Source: Cyanophora paradoxa (taxonomy: Eukaryota; Glaucocystophyceae; Cyanophorales; Cyanophoraceae). From it: a DNA stretch of 64,000 bases. This document shows, in pieces, positions 57,990-64,000 of this stretch. The stretch spans positions 310,001 to 374,000 of the forward strand of contig QPMI01000408.1 of the NCBI GenBank assembly GCA_004431415.1, given 5' to 3'. The notes beneath the pieces were generated by a model. It was not told the origin of the DNA, did not search any database, and saw nothing but the letters and a program-made list of their open reading frames with translations. The translations under genes were made by a program, and so were the position numbers. Positions within the stretch are counted from its first letter, which is position 1. Each line of letters begins with the position of its first letter.

Positions 57990-59741
57990 ATGCCTCGCGC
58001 AGTAAGTATTCAGAATGCTAGAAAGAGACAAGGAATGCTAGCAAAGCTTGGTTACCTTCTTGGTGTCGGAATCATAAATGAAGAGCAATTTAACGCATTG
58101 GGTTACTTTGCCTTCATTAAGAGACTTCGATCTGCTGGTCTGAAGGACATAAGCGATACAATTGATGGTATTATTGCCAGGGGTGAGGGCAGACTGAATG
58201 AGCAGGATGAAATCGAGAGATTTGGTAACATTGAGGTTATTGAAGGTGGAAATAAGAAGACCAAAGCAGAGCGGATCGCTGAAAAACGAGACAAGAGAGC
58301 TGAAAGGAAGCAGCAGAAGAAGCAGAAGAAAGCAGGGAGAACCGCTAAGAATGTTGAGAAGCAGAAGGTTAGAGAAAGAATAGCAAAGGAGGCAAAACAG
58401 CAGAGAGAGGATGAGAAGAAGCAACGAGAGGAGGCAGAGGTGATGCAGGCTATGAATAGTCTTGTAAGTGAGGTCACTTGGAGGAACCAGACCAAAGATA
58501 ACATCGCTTCTGCCCATGAGTTTATTGATAGGGTTGTTCGTTGGGATCCCTTTTACAATCGTTTTCGAGATGCTCTTCGTAACAGACGAGGTATTAAGTA
58601 TAACCTCTACAGCATGGCGAGATATGTGAAAGTGGCAACTGGAGAAATAAGAACCATGCAATGGACCACCCCATTCTACCTTCTTGTCAATGATCAAGAG
58701 ATTGTTGATACTGTTGATGAATCAATTGATGCATTGCAGGAGGTTCTCACTTCACCTGATAGTTGGAAGCTAGAAAACATCTTAACAGTTCGCTTGCAGA
58801 TTCTTACTTATCAGCCACTCGCAGGTAGCTCCTATATTGACCTCCCACCAGGAATAAAAAAGCGTAAAGCTGTGATTAATCCACAGAACAAAGATAATAA
58901 ATGTTTCGCATGGGCGGTAACTATTGGACTACATCAACATGAGCTATCTCATAAACACCGATATGATGTAAAGCGATACAAGAAGTATGAGAATGAGTTC
59001 AATTGGAATAAGTTTGAGTTCCCATTCAAGAATGATCCTCGTCAGTACGAACGAGCATCAAAAATGATTGGTCGACCAATCAATGTGTATATGGTCGATC
59101 GATCACATATCGTTCCAGTCCATATCTGTAAGGACCCATCCCAACAACATCTTACAATTGACATTCTTCTGTGGACTGTCAACGAAAAAACCCACTATGG
59201 TTACATTTCTAGCATGTCAAGGTTAATATCGAATTCACACCATGGAACTCGCCATTTCTGTAAAGCTTGTTTGAGAGGGTTCACCAGTGAAACGGTATTG
59301 GAGAGACACATTAAACACAACAAGTGTTACGATCGACCAAATGCAACAGTTGACACAATGCCACCAAGCGGATCTAAGACCAAGTGGGACCCAAAGAGAC
59401 ATGTTGACAAGACTGTATGGCATCCAATGTTTGTTGTTGCTGACTTCGAATGTATATTGCAAAAGGTGGATGAGACACGAGGTGAAAACACTGCAGTCTA
59501 CCAGAAGCACATTCCAAGTGGATACAAAATCATGGTTATCCACAACGAAGAGATTATAAAACAGGTATTGTATCGGAAGGAGAACCCAGAAAATGATGAT
59601 GAGGTTACACAGCACTTTATGGAGACACTGAAAACGATTGAATCCGATTTACTTGAGAAGCTTAGACATGTTGCACCAATGGTTATGGAACAATGGCACA
59701 AAGAGGATTACAGAGATTCTGTTGCTTGCTACATCAGCTGA
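57990..59741 (+). CDS. Protein-primed DNA polymerase B, truncated after Exo I
   Basis: The ATG at 57,990 gives 583 residues (MPRAVSIQNARKRQGML). A Lys/Glu/Gln-rich helix fills about residues 90-155. The central region (ILTYQPLAGSSYIDLPPG, NKCFAWAVTIGLHQ, GYISSMSRLISN, then CKACLRGF...HIKHNKC) is the N-terminal part typical of Polinton/PLV-type PolB. The Exo I motif is present in FVVADFECI near residue 483 (D and E catalytic). The frame stops at ACYIS, TGA 59,739, just where relatives continue into a Cys/His zinc-binding segment, Exo II/III and Pol A-C motifs (from memory of the family). Those are absent downstream. The product could not polymerise DNA. It may be a remnant, or dominant-negative or structural. 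Confidence 0.8.
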   Translation: MPRAVSIQNARKRQGMLAKLGYLLGVGIINEEQFNALGYFAFIKRLRSAGLKDISDTIDGIIARGEGRLNEQDEIERFGNIEVIEGGNKKTKAERIAEKRDKRAERKQQKKQKKAGRTAKNVEKQKVRERIAKEAKQQREDEKKQREEAEVMQAMNSLVSEVTWRNQTKDNIASAHEFIDRVVRWDPFYNRFRDALRNRRGIKYNLYSMARYVKVATGEIRTMQWTTPFYLLVNDQEIVDTVDESIDALQEVLTSPDSWKLENILTVRLQILTYQPLAGSSYIDLPPGIKKRKAVINPQNKDNKCFAWAVTIGLHQHELSHKHRYDVKRYKKYENEFNWNKFEFPFKNDPRQYERASKMIGRPINVYMVDRSHIVPVHICKDPSQQHLTIDILLWTVNEKTHYGYISSMSRLISNSHHGTRHFCKACLRGFTSETVLERHIKHNKCYDRPNATVDTMPPSGSKTKWDPKRHVDKTVWHPMFVVADFECILQKVDETRGENTAVYQKHIPSGYKIMVIHNEEIIKQVLYRKENPENDDEVTQHFMETLKTIESDLLEKLRHVAPMVMEQWHKEDYRDSVACYIS

Positions 59742-60075
59742 GCTGTGAGCATTACACCCAAAAATTACCCCAATATAATTTGCCCCTTCAAGCAATATCC
59801 GCATGATTCCCAGTAACCCAATCCCCAATCTCAGTAAATCTCAGTAAGCCTCAGTCACAATCTATTTTATTTAATCGAAGTTATATCTAAAATCTAATCA
59901 ATCGAAGTTATATGCATTACACCCAAATTTTACCGCATTTTATTTACGACATTCAGTAACAACGAGAGATTCCCGATGATACACCCAATATACCCATATT
60001 TCTCGATTGAATCCATAAAAAACAACAAACCATAACTAACACCCGTTACACTTTAAATTTTCCGATTGATTCACA
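59742..60075. other. Unit-junction spacer with ATTACACCC repeats
   Basis: ATTACACCC or ATACACCC occurs at least four times (59,750; 59,915; 59,980; 60,073), and ATCGAAGTTATAT occurs twice near 59,875-59,910. CTCAGTAA units at 59,838-59,855 match the left flank near 52,191. No gene. Confidence 0.6.
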
Positions 60076-60534
60076 TTACACCCATGAGTTGTAAGATGAC
60101 ATAATACCCATTTCACGGAAGAGATTAACGCGCTGTTGACATACATAATATCTTCCTTTCTCTTTTGTGTAATTCACCAAATCTTTCCACGGGTTTCTAC
60201 ACATCATATGTTTTTCATTCCATGTTAAATACTTTCTCGGAACCAGAGTAACAGTTAAACCACTCGAACGATTTTTAAATTCCTCTTCTATTTCCTTTCG
60301 TTTTATTTTCAATTCGTCTAATCGTTTTTCGCAATCTATGTGGTTTAATATCCTCGAATTTCCCTCATCTTCTTCTCTGTTTTCTTCTTCTTTGGCTCTC
60401 TCTAAATTCTGTTCCTCCCGGTGTTTCTCACAATAGACAGTATATCTTTGAGATTCATAGCTGAAAAAGTCATGGGATCTTCGAACTGTGCAGCATCCAC
60501 AATCTTCATATGTTTCCGTCGTTTCCCACCCCAT
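60076..60534 (-). CDS. Cys-rich coiled-coil protein of unknown function
   Basis: The 152-residue protein has MGWETTETYEDCGCC near its start and a C-x2-H-type pair (YCEKHREEQ), which may bind zinc. Then follows a Glu/Lys coiled coil (about residues 45-90), TVTLVPRKYLTWNEKHM and a tail with NPWKDLVNYTKEKGRYYV. It is transcribed away from the RING gene, with a 97-bp gap. I recognise no family; the codon use and AT content match the viral genes. Confidence 0.6.
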   Translation of the reverse strand: MGWETTETYEDCGCCTVRRSHDFFSYESQRYTVYCEKHREEQNLERAKEEENREEDEGNSRILNHIDCEKRLDELKIKRKEIEEEFKNRSSGLTVTLVPRKYLTWNEKHMMCRNPWKDLVNYTKEKGRYYVCQQRVNLFREMGIMSSYNSWV

Positions 60535-60631
60535 CGTTATTACTACCTCTCAAATTCCTTTTAAACTCTGTCAATTTTTGTCCCGATGCAAAAAATGACG
60601 CTCTTTTTTAAGAGTTTATAACTTTGTAACC

Positions 60632-61099
60632 ATGGAACAATACCTTAACTTTTTCAAGCAAAACAACATAACCTATAAGGATGTTTCACATGTATTTGCG
60701 AAAAGTTTCGAAAGAGGATATATTATGATTGCACAGTTAGCAGTGAAAACACCAGAGATGGTTTATATTGCTCAATTGAAAAAAGACACGGCACCATGTT
60801 TCCGAATTCAGGGTTACATTAAAAATGCTGTGGTTGTTATCAAAAATGACGATTTCATAGTTTCTCCTGAATTCAAAGAGAACCATGTAAGAGATTTTCT
60901 TAGCCACCCATACAATTGTAATGTTTGTCTCGATGATAAGGAAAATGGGATAAGATGTGATACATGTAATGCTTCCGTTTGTTACAAATGTTGGGCGGAA
61001 ATGAGCATGAATACAAATAAGAAATGTCCGGCATGCCGTAAAGATTTAGATTACCCGTTTATAATCCAAAATGGACTTAATACATTCGTTGTTGTCTAA
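60632..61099 (+). CDS. RING-finger protein
   Basis: The 155-residue protein has a C-terminal RING-like zinc domain at about residues 94-130: CNVC, CDTC, CYKC and CPAC pairs, i.e. an all-cysteine variant. The N-terminal part (NFFKQNNITYKDVSHVF) is not recognised. RING domains recruit E2 enzymes, and many viruses use them to redirect host ubiquitin. The stop TAA (61,097-61,099) overlaps the stop of the converging ATPase copy at 61,096 by four bases. No copy is seen beside unit 1's ATPase. Confidence 0.8.
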   Translation: MEQYLNFFKQNNITYKDVSHVFAKSFERGYIMIAQLAVKTPEMVYIAQLKKDTAPCFRIQGYIKNAVVVIKNDDFIVSPEFKENHVRDFLSHPYNCNVCLDDKENGIRCDTCNASVCYKCWAEMSMNTNKKCPACRKDLDYPFIIQNGLNTFVVV

Positions 61100-61862
61100 A
61101 CTGTTATCGTCGTGGGTTCATTACTAATTCTTATTGATTCTCTCTTTTTTATCGCTCGTCTCTTAACAAACTTCTTAAAGCCCTTCATATCATCGTCTGT
61201 TAGTATTGCCCGATCAGTATATATTTTTATATCATACCCTTGCAATCCAGTTATGACAGTTTGGTAATTGTAACCCCATAGTCTATGAAGTTCCTTGTAA
61301 GTCTTCTTATCGAGACCCCATTATACTCATCAAAGGCGCAATTGAACTCTTTTTCGTTCCCAAGAATATTGAAAAATACTACGAACTCAACATTTCGACG
61401 AATGGTAGTAGAAATAGAGCATAAACGTTGAGTATTAATAATTACTGTAATCGAATAATGACGGGCTGTCGTAATCAATTTAGAAAGGACAGCTGAATTA
61501 TGCATATCCAAAGAAGAACCTATCATATCGTCTAAGATTATAACCAAATTATTACGCTTCTCATTATTCTCAATTCGTTTCTTTTGCATGCTAATGAGTT
61601 TCACTACTACATTATCGTCCCATTCCTCATAGATATTATCAGGATGCGTTATATCTCTGAATTGACCAGTAAACGCAGTAGAACTAAAGACTACAATCTG
61701 ATCGATCTTATCCCTCAGTTCATAAAGTAGATATTTGCAGTAAGTTGTCTTACCAGAATTGCTGCGCCCACATAATAAAAAACGCGTGCTTAATTTAACT
61801 GTTCTTGCAGGCTCAAACTCTGGGATGTCATTCAAATCAATATCCATTCCTGTGTTATCCAT
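61096..61862 (-). pseudogene. Packaging ATPase, unit 2, one frameshift
   Basis: Very similar to the 53,337-54,095 gene, with Walker A GRSNSGKT and Walker B LVIILDDM intact. The frame breaks at the C4 run near 61,316-61,320 after FDEYNG; the homologous C-terminus (TYKELHRLWGYNYQ, DDDMKGFKKFVKR) resumes in another frame and ends at 61,096. The truncated form would stop at 61,251. A homopolymer sequencing error is an alternative explanation. It differs from unit 1 mainly at its N-terminus. Confidence 0.8.
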
Positions 61863-61971
61863 TACAGTAATAAGATAAAAAACAAAATAAACCCCTTAGC
61901 GCATGCAAGGCATGCTTGTCATGCCGACCCTACTAATTTTGCGCTTCCTACTCTAACGAAAGAAAAGAACT

Positions 61972-63196
61972 TTAAAAGTTCGAGACTTTCAGGGTAGAGA
62001 TGTTGTAGCCATTGAGGACCATAACATTGTGTCGTAGGGCATAGATATCAACCTGAACAGGAGCAGCATCAGTGCATCCCGAAACAGTGAGATCCATGTA
62101 ACTGGAACTGCTGTTGAAGAAATCCTGGTAACCCATAACACTGTTCCGAAGCGAATCTTTTCCAGATTTGGAAAGAACGATTCCGTAAATATTTCCATTC
62201 TCGAATCCATAAGTAGTATTGCCAACAGTAACACCCTTGTAATGAGAAGGAATGTGATTGATAGCCGAGAGGAAACCAGAAATGGGTTTGTTGGAGATAT
62301 CCAGGGAGCGATTGTTGTGGAAGATCTGGAACTGATCGATCTTAACATCCGAAACATGACCACAGAAATCAGAGTGAGTGTAGGTGTTAAGTTTGTTCAC
62401 CTCTCGAACTGTCATGAGAATCGAATGAACCAGACCAGAAACATTAGCGAGTGTCACCTCAACCGATTCACCAGCATCAGCGGTTTTGAGCGCTCGTGTC
62501 TTCTTGTGGATGACCTCTGTGATCGGAATACGAATGCCACCTTGTTCATTTGCCATTTTCAAAAGTGTCTCAGCCTCAGCCGAAGCGATGTTTACAAATT
62601 GACAGATCAGGGAGCAATCCGCAAATGTAACAGATCCACCAGCAGGAACTTTGACTATCCCAGCATCACGGAAATCAACCTCGATTGTTGGCATATCCGC
62701 CAGTGTGCATAGTGGGAAGTAAGCATCATCCCAGAAAGCAGCGGGAATTTTCACAATGTATTCCATAGCCTCATCTGTGCTTTCACGATCAAGTTCTTTG
62801 AAGTAACCAAGAGAAGCATACATGCTGCTCATGGTAGCATGATCATTATCAATCAGAGCGTTAACAGTTATCCAGTCACCAGGGATGATATACTTGAAAC
62901 CACCATGAACAAAGCGGACCTCATTAATAAAGGAAGAACCACCATTGGGAGGGTGCAGGCTACACCACCACCAGTGGCAATCTTGAAATAGAGCGAAACA
63001 CCAGCAAGGAGTTGCTTGCGAGGTAGATCAAAGTAAGCGGTATTCTTAAAGCCAAAAGTATTGCCTCGGGGACGAACTTGCTCGAGGAATGGTTTGTACT
63101 TGGGTTGGTTCCGATTTGGAGACCAGGGGATAGATAAATTTGATCGGAACCGGGAGTTACGAGGAGTTCCTTAAGGGTAGTTCCAGTGAGTGCCAT
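61972..63196 (-). pseudogene. Major capsid protein, unit 2, two frame breaks
   Basis: Copy of 54,177-55,402. The C-terminal 286 residues differ at only about 11 positions from unit 1. The break at the GGT tract (62,962-62,972) is the same as in unit 1. A second break, one base fewer in the G run near 63,104 after LQIGTNP, is private to this copy. The 109-bp gap to the ATPase holds a short insertion with GCATGC palindromes that unit 1 lacks. Confidence 0.8.
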
Positions 63197-63248
63197 CTCT
63201 TATGTTTAAAATACCAAAAGAAATTTTTAAAATGCTTTATTAAACAGA
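63197..63248. promoter_or_regulatory. Bidirectional MCP/penton-like promoter, unit 2
   Basis: Same 52 bases as at 55,403-55,454, including both TTTAAAAT motifs. Confidence 0.7.
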
Positions 63249-64000
63249 ATGACGCGTCATTACCTTAATATTGATTCCAGGGACCGAGATGATGGAACCC
63301 CAACGAACTTTACTTACAAAATTCCCCATGCAATCCAAAATGTGAGAGCCTGCAGAGTGACTAACTTTGAGATGTTCAATAACATTTACAATCTTAGCGA
63401 GAATGGAAGTTTGATTACAGGAACCTATGATGCTGGAGATGTAATTAAAACTAAGAATAACACTATTTCAAAAGGGACATATACTTCGGATAGTTTGGTG
63501 AATCTTCTAAATGCCAAACTAGCTTCACAAGTGTATGGTGCAGCAGGAACTACCTATACTCGCCATTTCTACGTTACATATGATCCTGTTACCATGTTTC
63601 TAAGGTTCATGTGCGATGCAACATTTACCCTCACCTTTGGAAGTCGGATCTTAGCAAACTTCCTTGGGTTTCCAGATCGCAGACCTGACAGTTCAGAAAA
63701 TGGTTACGCTTCTGCCCTGCTGGATTCACCTGTAACAGTCGGAGCTAATACTTATAATTACTACATTGACAGTGTTATACCGCTCGATCTTCTGTTCAAC
63801 TCTTACATCCTTCTCCACGTTGACCCACTCAAAGGCAACTATGTAAGCAAGAACACAAGCGATGATAAAGCCCTCGCAAAAATCGAGATTGATCAAACGG
63901 TAGGCAGTCTCTTAAAATATGATTCATCGAATAATTCCATGATCCTGCATGAGCAAAACGGTTTGGTGGAAGTTGAAACGCTAAAAGTTCGTCTCACATA
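63249..64000 (+). CDS. Penton-like minor capsid protein, unit 2, partial
   Basis: ATG at 63,249 gives MTRHYLNIDSRDRDDG and the frame stays open to the window edge (about 250 residues; C-terminus missing). The first 40 residues and the part from DLLFNSY on are close to unit 1, but the middle (NGSLITGTYDAGDVIKT, FTLTFGSRILANFLGF) differs strongly and varies in length. This fits exposed loops diverging on a conserved jelly roll, or recombination. Confidence 0.8.
   Translation, partial: MTRHYLNIDSRDRDDGTPTNFTYKIPHAIQNVRACRVTNFEMFNNIYNLSENGSLITGTYDAGDVIKTKNNTISKGTYTSDSLVNLLNAKLASQVYGAAGTTYTRHFYVTYDPVTMFLRFMCDATFTLTFGSRILANFLGFPDRRPDSSENGYASALLDSPVTVGANTYNYYIDSVIPLDLLFNSYILLHVDPLKGNYVSKNTSDDKALAKIEIDQTVGSLLKYDSSNNSMILHEQNGLVEVETLKVRLT

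Larger units (their letters stand above)
52100..64000. mobile_element. Integrated tandem Polinton-like virus element
   Basis: The region is AT-rich, intronless and compact, unlike the host DNA to the left. It encodes an A32/FtsK-like packaging ATPase, a major capsid protein, a penton-like capsid protein and an N-terminal protein-primed PolB, which together define Polintons, PLVs and virophage relatives. The ATPase-MCP-penton block occurs twice, about 7.8 kb apart and in the same orientation. The left boundary is a judgement from composition; the right end lies beyond the window. AATCTCAGTAAGCCTCAGT at about 52,191 and 59,836 suggests the flank of unit 1 and the junction between units share sequence. 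No integrase is seen. Confidence 0.85.

Noticed and set aside
58038-58697. 219-codon minus-strand ORF opposite PolB
   Set aside because: It is the antisense shadow of the Lys/Glu-rich polymerase region, giving Leu/Ser-rich nonsense.

Overview
The window joins two very different kinds of DNA. Positions 1 to about 52,000 are GC-rich nuclear DNA of a unicellular eukaryote, most likely a microalga or related protist. Its genes are broken into many short exons by introns of roughly 50-110 nt, and intergenic DNA is packed with self-complementary words (GGCC, GCGC, TGCA, CTAG, GATC, TATACGTATA). Donor sites often read GTGCG or GCGCG, so GC-AG introns are common. From memory such introns are frequent in some haptophytes, but I cannot name the organism. 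From about 52,100 to the end the DNA is AT-rich, with compact intronless genes typical of a Polinton-like virus (PLV) or virophage-type element.

Host part, left to right: a partial gene with an acidic C-terminus (1-1011); a minus-strand multi-exon, probably secreted protein (2018-5669); about 10 kb of gene-poor, palindrome-rich DNA with interspersed repeats; a broken duplicate of the 3' end of a TPR gene (about 16,260-18,360); a paralogue of the first gene (20,235-22,131); a large minus-strand STAND-type gene with repeated N-terminal motifs, a DUF4062 domain, a NACHT ATPase and kinesin-light-chain-like TPRs (22,288-31,350); a divergent coiled-coil gene (31,903-35,325); a GAF-TKL protein kinase (36,932-40,533); a MITE-like element (41,754-42,013); and a large minus-strand surface protein with signal peptide, Kelch-like segment and hydrophobic C-terminal tail (42,592-48,856). 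Exon boundaries are my own reading from frame continuity and splice sites and are approximate unless coordinates are given.

Viral part: three short-repeat arrays mark the left flank (52,457-53,184). Then comes a packaging ATPase and a major capsid protein on the minus strand, and on the plus strand a second capsid protein (penton-like), a basic protein, a small AT-hook-like protein and a protein-primed DNA polymerase B truncated just after Exo I. A minus-strand Cys-rich protein and a RING protein follow. A second ATPase/MCP/penton-like set starts at 61,096 and runs off the end, so the element lies in tandem with a period of about 7.8 kb (penton-like starts at 55,455 and 63,249). The two sets differ mostly at synonymous sites, yet both MCP genes carry the same frame break in a GGT tract, and the second set has further frameshifts. 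This looks like an integrated, partly decayed tandem PLV array; an encapsidated virus could share these genes, but the truncated polymerase argues against autonomy of unit 1.
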